A stretch of DNA of 64,000 bases from ZC4RG20 sp963702105. Its GTDB lineage: Bacteria; Pseudomonadota; Gammaproteobacteria; Steroidobacterales; Rariloculaceae. The stretch spans positions 4,588,001 through 4,652,000 of the forward strand of contig OY969712.1 in the NCBI GenBank assembly GCA_963702105.1. Direction: 5' to 3'. The notes under the pieces were generated by a model. The model saw only the letters and a list, made by a program, of their open reading frames with translations. It was not told the DNA's origin and searched no databases. Position numbers and translations under genes: made by a program. Numbering within the stretch: position 1 is the stretch's first letter; the number at the start of each line of letters is the position of its first letter. This document shows, in pieces, positions 16,456 through 24,889 of this stretch.

Positions 16456-18075
16456 ATGACCGATCAGGCGGGAGAACCGGGAATGGCGCAGAACAACGAT
16501 CGGGTCGATCGTCGTTCCTTCATGACTTCGGCGGTGGGGGCGGCAGCCGGGGTCGGCGCGCTCATGGCCTCCTCCGAATCCAGCGCTCAGCAGAGCGGCG
16601 GGCCCGCGTCTCGCCGGGCGCCCCGCGAGGAAGACTTGAGGCCCTCGATGCGCCGGCCGACGAGTCTCTACCGCGTGCAGGCCGAGGTGCGCAACTGTGA
16701 GGTCGAGGGAAAAATTCCCGACGACCTCAACGGCGCGTTCTACCGCGTGGGTCCGGACGTGCAGTATCCGCTCGATCCGGGCAACATCCCGTTCGACGGC
16801 GAGGGCCACGTCAGTATGTTCCGCATCCGGAACGGCCGCGCCGATTACCTGAGCCGCTACGTCAAGAACGACCGCTGGCTCGCGCAGGACAAGGCCGGCC
16901 GCCGCCTGTTCCACATGTACCGCAATCCCGACGTAGACGACTCGAGCGTGCGCGGCAAGGGACTTTCCCGGAGCACGGCCAACACGCACGTCATCAACCA
17001 CCGTAATCTGCTGCTCGCGCTCAAGGAAGACAGCCCGCCTTCGGCCATGGACCTGCTCACGCTCGAGACGCTCGAGGCGAGCTACACGTTCGGCGGCCAG
17101 CTGCCGAGCCAGACGTTTACGGCGCATCCGAAGATCGACTCGGTAACGGGCAACATGGTGGCTTTCGGCTACGAGGCGACGGGCTTCGGGAGCAACGTCG
17201 TCACGATGTTCGAGTTCACGCCTGCAGGCGAGCTCGTCTGGCACGCTTCCGTGCAGGTGCCCTACGTAGGCATGCTGCACGACTTCGCCGTCACGGAGAA
17301 GCACATCGTCTTCTACGTGATTCCGCTCGCGTACGACGAGGCGCAGCTGAAGCGCGGCGGCATCCACTGGTCCTGGGACGCGACGAAGCCCACGTATTTC
17401 GGGTTCGTGCGCCGCGGCGGCGACGGCAAGGACATTCAATGGGTCGAAGGCCCGACGCGCAGCGCCACGCACGTCATGGGCACGTTCGAGGACGGCAACC
17501 GACTGTTCGTCAACGTCGAGATGTCCCTTTCCAACCCGTTTCCGTTCATGCCGATGCGCGGCGGCGAGGCCTGGGACCCCGTCGCGGGCTCGAGCCACAT
17601 CACCCGGCTGTCGGTCGATCTCGGCCGGAAGCGGCCTTCGAGCTACGAGATCGAGACGCTTTACCCGCGCCACGTCGGTGCGCTGCCGCGGCAGGACGAC
17701 CGCTACAACACGGTGCCGTATCGCTATGGCTTCCTGCCGTGCCCGGATCCCGAGGCGGCCGATCCGCGCCGCGCGGGCGCGTGCTATGCGCGCTTCGACC
17801 ATCAGACGCGCAAGGCGACGCTGTTCAACGCCGGCCCCGAGACGTATCTCGCCGAGTGCTGCTTCGCGCCCAAGAACTCGCAGGCCTCCGAGGGACAGGG
17901 CTACCTGCTGGGCGTCGCGACGCGCAATGCCGAGAACGGCCGCGCCGATCTCGTGATCCTCGACGCCGAGCGCCTGGCCGAAGGCCCCGTCGCGACGGTC
18001 AAGCTGCCGATCCGTGCCCCCGGCCAGATCCACGGCTACTGGGTGCCGGAAGACAAGCTCCCGAAGGAAGCGTAG
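16456..18075 (+). CDS. Tat-exported carotenoid oxygenase family protein
   Basis: The start at ATG 16456 follows GGGAGAG; a second ATG at 16483 is possible. The 539-residue protein begins with a Tat signal, D-R-R-S-F-M followed by an Ala/Gly-rich hydrophobic stretch. The body is a carotenoid cleavage oxygenase beta-propeller (RPE65 / NCED / lignostilbene dioxygenase superfamily): N-G-A-F-Y-R-V-G-P-D near residue 90, iron-ligand histidines expected in TAHPKID, LHDFAVTEKH, RSATHVMG, and IHGYWVPED at the C-terminus. It should cleave a C=C bond of a polyene or stilbene with O2 and Fe(II). Export of such an enzyme suggests an external lignin-like or carotenoid substrate. It runs into the SnoaL-repeat gene 37 bases downstream, likely one operon. 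Confidence 0.9.
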   Translation: MTDQAGEPGMAQNNDRVDRRSFMTSAVGAAAGVGALMASSESSAQQSGGPASRRAPREEDLRPSMRRPTSLYRVQAEVRNCEVEGKIPDDLNGAFYRVGPDVQYPLDPGNIPFDGEGHVSMFRIRNGRADYLSRYVKNDRWLAQDKAGRRLFHMYRNPDVDDSSVRGKGLSRSTANTHVINHRNLLLALKEDSPPSAMDLLTLETLEASYTFGGQLPSQTFTAHPKIDSVTGNMVAFGYEATGFGSNVVTMFEFTPAGELVWHASVQVPYVGMLHDFAVTEKHIVFYVIPLAYDEAQLKRGGIHWSWDATKPTYFGFVRRGGDGKDIQWVEGPTRSATHVMGTFEDGNRLFVNVEMSLSNPFPFMPMRGGEAWDPVAGSSHITRLSVDLGRKRPSSYEIETLYPRHVGALPRQDDRYNTVPYRYGFLPCPDPEAADPRRAGACYARFDHQTRKATLFNAGPETYLAECCFAPKNSQASEGQGYLLGVATRNAENGRADLVILDAERLAEGPVATVKLPIRAPGQIHGYWVPEDKLPKEA

Positions 18076-18112
18076 GGAAGTGCGCGCAAGCAGCGGACGG
18101 CGGGACCCCGAG

Positions 18113-20386
18113 ATGCCCGCGAACGAAGCGCATGCGCGGGCGGCGCCCCGCCGCCCGCTCGAGGCGGGCCGCGCGCTCGGGCTCGGGCTCGCGCTGTTGA
18201 TCGGGACGGCGGCGGTCGGCCCGGCCGCGGCCCAGCGACCGGCCTCGGTGCAGGAAGCCGAGTCCGGCCAAGGCGGCGCGTCGGCGCAAAGCGCGGCAGC
18301 GCAAGCCGCGGCAGCGCCTCTCGCGCGGCGCCTCGATGCGCTCGAGCACAGGCGCTCGCTGCTCGAGGACGCGAACGACGTGAAGCGGTTGCAGCGAGCC
18401 TACGGCTACTACGTCGATCGCGGTCTCTGGGATCAGGCGGCCGGCCTGTTCGCGGCCGGCGGGACGATCGAGATCGGCCTCGATGGTGTCTACGTCGGCA
18501 AGGCGCGAGTCGCGCAATACCTGCACGCGCTCGGCCGCGCCCTGGGGGGCCCGGAATCCGGCCTCGCCCACGGCGAGCTCAACGAGCAATTGCAGCTCAT
18601 GGGGGCCGTGACCGTCGCGCCGGACGGCCGCACGGCGATGGCGCGCTGGCGCGGCCTCGTGCTCGCGGGCCATCTGGGCAAAGACGCGTTCTGGGGCGAA
18701 GGGCCCTACGAAAACGAGTACGTCAAAGAAGACGGCGTCTGGAAGATCAAGACGCTGCACTGGTACCAGAGCATGCTCGTGGCCTATGCGGGCGGCTGGG
18801 CCAAGAACAAGGACGCGAACGGCGCACGGTACGTCACGGACTTGACGCCCGATCGCCCGCCCACGATCGAGTACGACACGTGGCCCACGACGAATCTACC
18901 GCCGTTCGACTTCCCGAACCCGGTCATCGGTGCGACGCCGGCGCGGGATTCGGCGGCCACCCCCGCGGAGGGCTCGGCCGCGGGCGATACGGCTTCGAAT
19001 ACAGACTCCGCAAACGCCGAAGGCCGCGCCCCGGTCACCCCGTCCGCTCGCTCCGTGCGCGACCTCGCGCGCGGCGCGGCCGTGCTTGCGCAGCAGGTCG
19101 AGCTGCTCGAGGACCAGCGCGAGATCGAGAACCTGCAACGTACCTACGGCTACTACGTCGACAAGGGTCTGTGGTCGGAGGCGGCGGATCTGTTCGCGAA
19201 CGACGGCAAGTTCGAGGTCGCGGGCCGCGGCGTCTACGAGGGCCGCTCCCACGTGCGCGCCTACCTCAAGTCGATCGACACGGAAGGACCGCGCTACGGG
19301 CGCCTGTACGACCGCATGCAGCTTCAGGGCATCGTCAACGTCGCGCCGGACGGCCGGACGGCCAAGGGACGCTGGCACCTGCTCGCGCAGGAAGCGGACT
19401 GGGGCAAGTTCGCGCAGTGGGGCCTCGGCGTCTACGAGAACGACTACGTCAAGCAGGACGGCGTCTGGAAGATCGCGCGCCTGCGCCTCGTCCCGACGAT
19501 GTACACCCCTTACGAGGACGGCTGGGGCAAAACGGCGCTCACGAAAGACGGGTTCGCCGGTAAGCGCGCGCCCGACGCCGCGCCGACGATCGGCAGCGGC
19601 CTTTACCCGGAGGTGACCGTCGTGCCCTTCCACTATCCGAACCCGGTGACGGGCGGCGCCGTGTTTTCAGGCCGCGCCGCGGATTACGCGCAGAACGTCC
19701 CCGCCAACGTCGGCGCCGCCGCCGTCGAGAAGTCGCTGGCCGACCTCGACCGCCGCATCGGGCTGCTCGAGGATGCGGAGGCCGTCGAACGCCTGCATGC
19801 GATCTACGGCTACTACCTCGCACGCAATCAATGGGACAACCTCGCCGGGATCTTCGCCGACGACGGCGTCATCGAGATCGCGCTGCGCGGCCAGTACGTG
19901 GGCCACGCGAGCGTGCGGCGCAACCTGAACCTCTACGGCCGACCGGGCGTGCAGTTCGGCCTGCTGCACAATCACATGCAATTTCAGCCTGTCATCAACG
20001 TCGCGCCCGACGGTAAATCGGCCAAGATGCGCTCGCGCGCCCTGAGCATCATGGGCAACTACGAGCGCCTCGGCATGTGGATGGGCGGCGTCTACGAGAA
20101 CGAGTACGTCAAGATCGACGGCATCTGGCAGATCAAGAAGGACCAGGTGTTCAACACGTACTTCACGCCCTACGACGTCGGCTGGAAAAACCTGCCGCAA
20201 CGCGACCCGCCCGGCGTCACGGACTCGAACCCGCCGGACCGCCCGCCGTCGATCCCGTTCGCCATGTATCCGAAGCAGTTCGTGCCGCCGTTCCATTACC
20301 CGAACCCGGTGACGGGGCGGCCCGTCGCGGTGCCCGCGAGCTCGGGCACACCGGCATCGGCTGCGCCCGGTCGCGGACCGCAGTAG
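18113..20386 (+). CDS. Secreted protein with three SnoaL/NTF2-like domains
   Basis: I start at ATG 18113; a GTG at 18080 is possible. The 757-residue protein has a Sec signal (GRALGLGLALLIGTAAVGPAAAQ), then three copies of one unit starting near residues 70, 320 and 540. Each unit has a coiled leader (LEDANDVKRLQRAYGYYVD and relatives), the NTF2-fold core with W-D-Q-A-A-G-L-F-A type and Y-E-N-E-Y-V-K-E-D-G-V-W-K-I-K type strands, and a closing F-x-x-P-N-P-V-x-G tail. Linkers are Ala-rich. Proteins of this fold are dehydratases, isomerases or binding proteins; no catalytic residue can be assigned. Three fused copies are unusual. It probably acts with the exported carotenoid oxygenase encoded just upstream. 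Confidence 0.82.
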   Translation: MPANEAHARAAPRRPLEAGRALGLGLALLIGTAAVGPAAAQRPASVQEAESGQGGASAQSAAAQAAAAPLARRLDALEHRRSLLEDANDVKRLQRAYGYYVDRGLWDQAAGLFAAGGTIEIGLDGVYVGKARVAQYLHALGRALGGPESGLAHGELNEQLQLMGAVTVAPDGRTAMARWRGLVLAGHLGKDAFWGEGPYENEYVKEDGVWKIKTLHWYQSMLVAYAGGWAKNKDANGARYVTDLTPDRPPTIEYDTWPTTNLPPFDFPNPVIGATPARDSAATPAEGSAAGDTASNTDSANAEGRAPVTPSARSVRDLARGAAVLAQQVELLEDQREIENLQRTYGYYVDKGLWSEAADLFANDGKFEVAGRGVYEGRSHVRAYLKSIDTEGPRYGRLYDRMQLQGIVNVAPDGRTAKGRWHLLAQEADWGKFAQWGLGVYENDYVKQDGVWKIARLRLVPTMYTPYEDGWGKTALTKDGFAGKRAPDAAPTIGSGLYPEVTVVPFHYPNPVTGGAVFSGRAADYAQNVPANVGAAAVEKSLADLDRRIGLLEDAEAVERLHAIYGYYLARNQWDNLAGIFADDGVIEIALRGQYVGHASVRRNLNLYGRPGVQFGLLHNHMQFQPVINVAPDGKSAKMRSRALSIMGNYERLGMWMGGVYENEYVKIDGIWQIKKDQVFNTYFTPYDVGWKNLPQRDPPGVTDSNPPDRPPSIPFAMYPKQFVPPFHYPNPVTGRPVAVPASSGTPASAAPGRGPQ

Positions 20387-20543
20387 AGGGCAGCAGCGCA
20401 GCGGCGGGGCGGCGCAAAGGGCGGCGTCAGCCCCGCTGCGCGCGCACCAGAACCGTGCAACCGCTCCGCTGCAGTGCACTACCGCGACGCTTCCGCATCT
20501 TGCGGCATCCCCCTAACCCTTTGTATTCGCAAACAATTCTGCC

Positions 20544-20560
20544 TTGGCACATTTCCTGCT
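20544..20560 (+). promoter_or_regulatory. Sigma-54-type (-24/-12) promoter of the TorF-family porin gene
   Basis: TTGGCAC at 20544-20550 and CTGCT at 20556-20560 match the RpoN consensus TTGGCAC-N5-TTGCT with one mismatch. The invariant GG (20546-20547) and GC (20558-20559) are exactly 10 bases apart. Transcription would start near 20571, about 60 bases before ATG 20634. Porins of this family often lie beside glnK-amtB and nitrogen control by NtrC would fit, but I find no clear NtrC site upstream. Confidence 0.65.
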
Positions 20561-20633
20561 ATGGCATGCGCTCGAACGAGTGTGGAACGCATCTCGTCGA
20601 GATATCTGCATCGATCAATCAAGGAAATGAGGC

Positions 20634-21356
20634 ATGAATAACAAGCACATCGCTCTCTTTGCGGCCCTCGCCGTGATGGCGTTCGAATCGGCGCCCTCGA
20701 TGGCCGAAGGGGACCTGACTGCCAACGCCGCCGTCACGAACAATTACTTATGGCGCGGGTTGACGCAGACGCAGAATCAGGCCGCAGTCTCCGGCGGTAT
20801 CGACTATGCGGCGAAGGGCGGCTTCTACATCGGAACCTGGGTATCGAACGTAGACTTCGGGCCTGCGTACCCGTCCTGGTATTACGAGAACGACTTCTAC
20901 TTCGGCTACTCGGGCGGCGACAAGGTCAAGTACGACTTCGGGTACATCTACTACAACTATCCCGATCAGGACGTGAACGTGGACTTCGGCGAGGTCTACG
21001 GAAAATTCACGGTCGCGAACTTCGGAGCGAGCGTTTACGCGTTGACGAACACTCAGATCCCGGAAGGACCCGGGCAGGATCTCGGCGCTTTCTCCGCCTT
21101 CTACGTCTCGCTGGATTACAGCGTTCCGCTCAAGAACGATCTCTCGATCGGTCTGCACGCGGGCCACTACTCCGGCAAGGACTTCAACGCGGCCTTCAAC
21201 GGCACGCCCGAGTACACCGACTACAACGTGTCCATGGCCAAGGGCGGGTTTACGTTCATGATCAGCGACACGGATCTGCCCGCGAAGCAGTCGGACGGCT
21301 ACGACAACGGCTCGGTCAAGTTCGTCGTGAGCTACAAGGTCGACATCGACCTCTGA
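20634..21356 (+). CDS. TorF-family putative outer-membrane porin
   Basis: ATG 20634 follows AAGGAAATGAGG. The 240-residue protein has a Sec signal ending near A-P-S-M-A-E, then the family opening L-T-A-N-A-A-V-T-N-N-Y-L-W-R-G-L-T-Q-T and G-G-I-D-Y. The rest is alternating aromatic beta-strands typical of a small outer-membrane barrel (Gcw_chp/TIGR02001 type). Its codon use is less GC-rich than its neighbours, as expected for a highly expressed envelope protein. It stands alone, with a sigma-54-type promoter upstream and a strong hairpin downstream. The solute is unknown; nitrogen-source uptake is a reasonable guess from the promoter. Confidence 0.88.
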   Translation: MNNKHIALFAALAVMAFESAPSMAEGDLTANAAVTNNYLWRGLTQTQNQAAVSGGIDYAAKGGFYIGTWVSNVDFGPAYPSWYYENDFYFGYSGGDKVKYDFGYIYYNYPDQDVNVDFGEVYGKFTVANFGASVYALTNTQIPEGPGQDLGAFSAFYVSLDYSVPLKNDLSIGLHAGHYSGKDFNAAFNGTPEYTDYNVSMAKGGFTFMISDTDLPAKQSDGYDNGSVKFVVSYKVDIDL

Positions 21357-21423
21357 CGGGGCCGTCCCTCCGCGAGGCGGGACGCCGGTTCCGCCTTTCC
21401 TTTCCCTGCCTCTCCCCCCTATC

Positions 21424-21455
21424 GACGCGCGGCGGCCGCCCGGCCGCCGCGCGTC
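21424..21455 (+). terminator. 15-bp perfect hairpin after the porin gene
   Basis: The arms GACGCGCGGCGGCCG (21424-21438) and its exact complement (21441-21455) are separated by two bases, 68 bases past the porin stop. There is no T-run after it, so it is a strong hairpin that may terminate or protect the transcript but is not a classical intrinsic terminator. Confidence 0.55.
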
Positions 21456-21506
21456 CGTCTCAGGGTCTGGCGGCACAGCGCCGGGTGCTCTATACTCCGC
21501 CGCCGT

Positions 21507-21521
21507 GATGTCTCAGACATC
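21507..21521. promoter_or_regulatory. Palindromic operator candidate upstream of the XRE regulator
   Basis: GATGTCT-C-AGACATC is a perfect 7-1-7 palindrome, 61 bases before the ATG of the helix-turn-helix regulator. TATACT at 21491-21496 could be a -10 element. The size and symmetry suit a small XRE-type dimer, so autoregulation is plausible. Confidence 0.5.
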
Positions 21522-21581
21522 TCTTTCGAGCCTTTAACCTTCGGTATATATCCCTTCCATACCAGTACTGACGCCGGAGAC

Positions 21582-21875
21582 ATGATTACTTCGAGTCAGA
21601 TGCGGGCGGCGCGCGCCTTATTGGGCATCGACCAGCGCCGCCTCGCCGACCTCGCCGGGCTTTCGGTCCCGACGATTCAGCGCATGGAGGCCAGCGACGG
21701 CGTCGTGCGCGGCAATGTGGACTCGCTCGTCAAGCTCGTCGACGCGCTCGGGGTCGCGGGCATCGAGCTCATCGGCGAGGGCGCCGAGAGCCGCAGCGGC
21801 GGCCGCGGTGTGCGGCTCAAGGAAGCGGCGGCCGAGCCTAGGCCCGCGGCCGCTTCGAGCGGCGGGGACGGCTGA
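21582..21875 (+). CDS. Small XRE-type helix-turn-helix regulator
   Basis: The 97-residue protein is almost wholly an HTH_3 domain: SSQMRAARALLGIDQRRLAD forms helices 1-2, LAGLSVPTIQRMEASDG is the recognition helix region, followed by N-V-D-S-L-V-K-L-V-D-A-L-G. The C-terminal 30 residues are Ala/Arg-rich and probably disordered. It begins 15 bases before the hyfB-like gene on the same strand, so it is probably in the operon and controls it together with its own promoter, where a 15-bp palindrome lies. The ligand or signal is unknown. Confidence 0.85.
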   Translation: MITSSQMRAARALLGIDQRRLADLAGLSVPTIQRMEASDGVVRGNVDSLVKLVDALGVAGIELIGEGAESRSGGRGVRLKEAAAEPRPAAASSGGDG

Positions 21876-21890
21876 GGCCCGGGGACTTCG

Positions 21891-23903
21891 ATGAGCAGCG
21901 TCGGGCTTGTACTCGCGGGGGTCGGCCTGCTGTTCGCGGCGGGCCTGCTCGGTGCCGCTTCGCACGCGACGCGGCACGGCTCGAGCTCCGTGTACGCAGC
22001 GTGCCTCGTGGCTTCGCTGTTGGGTTTGACGGCGGGGCTCGAAGGCCTCTTCGGTCGCGCGGCCGCCTCGACGCTCGCGCTGCCGCTCGGCGTCCCATGG
22101 ATCGGCGCGCACTTTCGCGTCGACGCGCTCGCCGCGTTTTTCCTCGTCCTCGTAAATCTCGGGGGTGCGGCGGCGAGCCTGTATTCTTTCGGCTACGGCC
22201 GCGGCGAGCCTCACCCGGGCCGGGTGCTGCCATTCTTCCCCGTGTTCCTGGCCGGAATGAATCTCGTCGTGCTCGCGGACGATGCGTTCACCTTCCTCGT
22301 CGCCTGGGAATTCATGTCGCTCGCCTCCTGGGCGCTCGTCATGGCGCATCACGAGCAGGCCGACAACGTGCACGCGGCCTACGTCTATCTGCTCATGGCA
22401 GGCTTCGGCACGCTCATGCTGCTGCTCGCCTTCGGCCTGCTCGCGGGGCCCGGCGGCGCTTATGGTTTCGCGGCAATGCGGGCCGCCCCGCCGACGCAGC
22501 TCGTCGGCACGCTCGCGCTGCTGCTCGTGCTCGTCGGCGCCGGCTCGAAAGCCGGCCTCGTGCCCCTGCACGTGTGGCTGCCGCTCGCGCATCCGGCCGC
22601 GCCGAGCCCGGTCTCGGCGCTCATGAGCGGCGTTATGACCAAGGTCGCCGTTTACGCATTCGTGCGCGTCGCCTTCGATCTTCTCGGACCGCCGGCCTGG
22701 TGGCAAAGCATTCCCGTCCTCGTGCTCGGTGCCGGAACGGCCGTGCTCGGCGTGCTCTACGCGCTCGTGCAGCGGGACCTCAAGCGGCTGCTGGCCTACT
22801 CGACGATCGAGAACGTCGGCATCGTGTTTCTCGCCCTCGGCCTCGCGCTCGCGTTCCGGGCGGACGGGCTCGGCACTGCTGCCGCCCTCGCGCTGACGGC
22901 AGGCCTGTTTCACGCCTTCAACCATTCGCTGTTCAAAAGCATGCTGTTCTTCGGCGCGGGCGCCGTGCAGCGCGCGACCGGGCATCGCGACATGGAGCAG
23001 CTCGGAGGCTTGATCCGCGGCATGCCCCAGACGAGCTTCGCGTTTCTGGTCGGCGCGCTTGCGATCGCGGGCCTGCCGCCGCTGAACGGCTTCGCCTCCG
23101 AATGGCTCACGTTCCAGGCCGTGCTGCAGAGCCCCGGCGTACCGCAATGGGGGCTCAAGCTGCTGGTGCCCGCCGCCGGCGGCCTGCTCGCGCTCGCGGC
23201 CGCTCTCGCCGCAGCCTGCTTCGTCAAGGCCTTCGGCGGGAGCTTCCTCGGGCGGCCGCGCTCGGCCGCGGCGACGACGGCGCGCGAAGTGGACGGTTTC
23301 TCGCGCGCCGCGATGTTCGCGCTTGCGGCGCTGTGCCTCGTCGCGGGGCTCGCGCCCGGCGTCTTCATCGACGCGCTGTCGCGTGTCGCCGTCGCGCTCG
23401 TCGGCCAGCGTCTGCCCGCCCAGGAGACGCTGCCCTGGCTCACTGTCGTGCCCGTCAGCGCTGCGAAGGGCTCCTACAACGGCCTGCTGGTTTTCACCTT
23501 CGTCGCGAGCTCCGCCGGCCTCGCAGTCCTCGCGATCCATCGCTTCGCGTCCCGAGCGCTCCGGCGCGCGCCGGCCTGGGACTGCGGCGCGCCGGACCCG
23601 CGGCCGGTCACGCAGTACACGCCGACGAGCCTCGTGCAGCCGATCCGGCGCGTGTTCGGAGCCGTCGTCTTCCGCGCGCGCGAGCACGTCGAAACGGCCC
23701 CGCCCGATTCGGCGCTGCCCGCGCGCATCCGTGTCGAGCTGCGGGACCTCGTCTGGGAGGGCCTGTATCTGCCGCTCGCGCGCGCCGTCGGGGCGGCCGC
23801 CGAGCGTTTGAATCGCTTTCAGTTCCTGACGATCCGCCGCTACCTGAGCCTCGTCTTTGCGGCGCTCGTCGGCCTGCTGCTCGTGCTCGCGCTATGGATA
23901 TGA
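21891..23903 (+). CDS. hyfB: HyfB-like (NuoL/antiporter-type) membrane subunit
   Basis: This 670-residue protein is a proton-translocating antiporter-like subunit (Proton_antipo_M domain) with about 16 membrane spans. Recognisable parts are VAWEFMSLASWALV near residue 140, the broken-helix region with V-G-A-G-S-K-A-G-L-V-P-L-H-V-W-L-P near residue 220 (conserved lysine in TM7) and L-L-A-Y-S-T-I-E-N-V-G near 300. It is closer to HyfB/HycC than to NuoL, as judged by the company it keeps. It begins the operon BCEFGI, and its stop overlaps the next start by up to 10 bases. Predicted role: ion pumping coupled to electron transfer in the peripheral subunits. Confidence 0.9.
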   Translation: MSSVGLVLAGVGLLFAAGLLGAASHATRHGSSSVYAACLVASLLGLTAGLEGLFGRAAASTLALPLGVPWIGAHFRVDALAAFFLVLVNLGGAAASLYSFGYGRGEPHPGRVLPFFPVFLAGMNLVVLADDAFTFLVAWEFMSLASWALVMAHHEQADNVHAAYVYLLMAGFGTLMLLLAFGLLAGPGGAYGFAAMRAAPPTQLVGTLALLLVLVGAGSKAGLVPLHVWLPLAHPAAPSPVSALMSGVMTKVAVYAFVRVAFDLLGPPAWWQSIPVLVLGAGTAVLGVLYALVQRDLKRLLAYSTIENVGIVFLALGLALAFRADGLGTAAALALTAGLFHAFNHSLFKSMLFFGAGAVQRATGHRDMEQLGGLIRGMPQTSFAFLVGALAIAGLPPLNGFASEWLTFQAVLQSPGVPQWGLKLLVPAAGGLLALAAALAAACFVKAFGGSFLGRPRSAAATTAREVDGFSRAAMFALAALCLVAGLAPGVFIDALSRVAVALVGQRLPAQETLPWLTVVPVSAAKGSYNGLLVFTFVASSAGLAVLAIHRFASRALRRAPAWDCGAPDPRPVTQYTPTSLVQPIRRVFGAVVFRAREHVETAPPDSALPARIRVELRDLVWEGLYLPLARAVGAAAERLNRFQFLTIRRYLSLVFAALVGLLLVLALWI

Positions 23904-24847
23904 TCGTCGGCCTTGCCGTGCAGGGCGCCCAGATGGCGCTCGTGCTCATCGCGGCGCCGCTCGTCGTCGGCCTCGTGCGCAAGCTCAAGGCGCGGCTGCT
24001 GCGCCGCCGCGGGGCCGGCGTCCTGCAGCCGTATCGCGACCTCGCGCGGCTGCTGCGCAAAGACGTCGTGCTCGCGCAGAACGCGTCATGGCTGTTCCGA
24101 ACCGCACCCTACGTGATCTTCGCCGCAACCTGGGTCGCGGCCGCGCTCGTGCCGACGTTCGCGACCGGCCTGACGTTCAGCTGGGCCGCCGATCTCATCG
24201 CGATCATCGCGCTGCTCGGCAGCGCCCGCTTCTTCCTCGCGCTCGCGGGCCTCGATGTCGGCACGAGCTTCGGCGGCATCGGTGCGAGCCGCGAGCTGCT
24301 CATCGCCTCGCTGGCCGAGCCCGCCATGCTGCTCATCGTCTTCTCGCTCGCGCTCGTAGCGGGCTCGACCCAGCTCTCGACCGTCGCAGAGTTCCTGGGC
24401 GCGACGCACGCGGGGCTGCGAGTCTCGCTCGGACTCGGGCTCATCGCGCTCGTCATGGTCGCGATCGCCGAGAGCGGGCGCATCCCCGTCGACAATCCGG
24501 CCACGCACCTCGAGCTCACGATGGTGCACGAGGCCATGGTCCTCGAGTACTCGGGGCGCCACCTCGCCATGATCGAGCTCGCGGCCGCGCTCAAGCTCAC
24601 GCTCTATCTCTCGCTCATCGCGTGCCTGTTCGCGCCTTGGGGCATCGCCCGGGCGGCGTCGGCGGGCGCCTATACGGTTGGAGGGCTGAGCTACGCGGCG
24701 AAACTCGGGGCCGCCGCGCTGCTGCTCGCGGGATTCGAGACGGCCATCGCGAAGATGCGCGTGTTTCGGGTCCCCGAGTTTCTCGGCGCGGCGCTCATGC
24801 TCGGCCTGCTCGCGACGCTGCTGCTGTTCTTTTCGGGGAGTCTCTGA
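23894..24847 (+). CDS. hyfC: HyfC-like (NuoH-type) membrane subunit
   Basis: I start at ATG 23894 (MDMIVGLAV), inside the end of hyfB; ATG 23900 is equally possible. The 317-residue protein has eight or so membrane segments and the NuoH/HycD hallmarks: R-R-G-A-G-V-L-Q-P-Y-R-D-L-A near residue 36, the acidic loop I-A-E-S-G-R-I-P-V-D-N-P-A-T-H-L-E-L near residue 195 and M-V-H-E-A-M. NuoH-type subunits anchor the quinone- or ferredoxin-reactive arm to the membrane arm, and the E-x-GRIPVDNPATH-LE loop is the coupling element. The loop is fully intact, arguing for a working complex. Confidence 0.92.
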   Translation: MDMIVGLAVQGAQMALVLIAAPLVVGLVRKLKARLLRRRGAGVLQPYRDLARLLRKDVVLAQNASWLFRTAPYVIFAATWVAAALVPTFATGLTFSWAADLIAIIALLGSARFFLALAGLDVGTSFGGIGASRELLIASLAEPAMLLIVFSLALVAGSTQLSTVAEFLGATHAGLRVSLGLGLIALVMVAIAESGRIPVDNPATHLELTMVHEAMVLEYSGRHLAMIELAAALKLTLYLSLIACLFAPWGIARAASAGAYTVGGLSYAAKLGAAALLLAGFETAIAKMRVFRVPEFLGAALMLGLLATLLLFFSGSL

Positions 24848-24889
24848 GGTGTCCCGCCGAGGGCCGGGCTATCGTTCGTGGGAGGCGCG

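Noticed and set aside
16288..18033. 581-codon open frame antisense to the carotenoid oxygenase
   Set aside because: No motif, no start signal; the + strand frame has a Tat signal and all iron-ligand regions.
21618..23687. 689-codon open frame antisense to the regulator and hyfB
   Set aside because: Charged low-complexity translation, no domain; the + strand encodes clear HTH and antiporter proteins.
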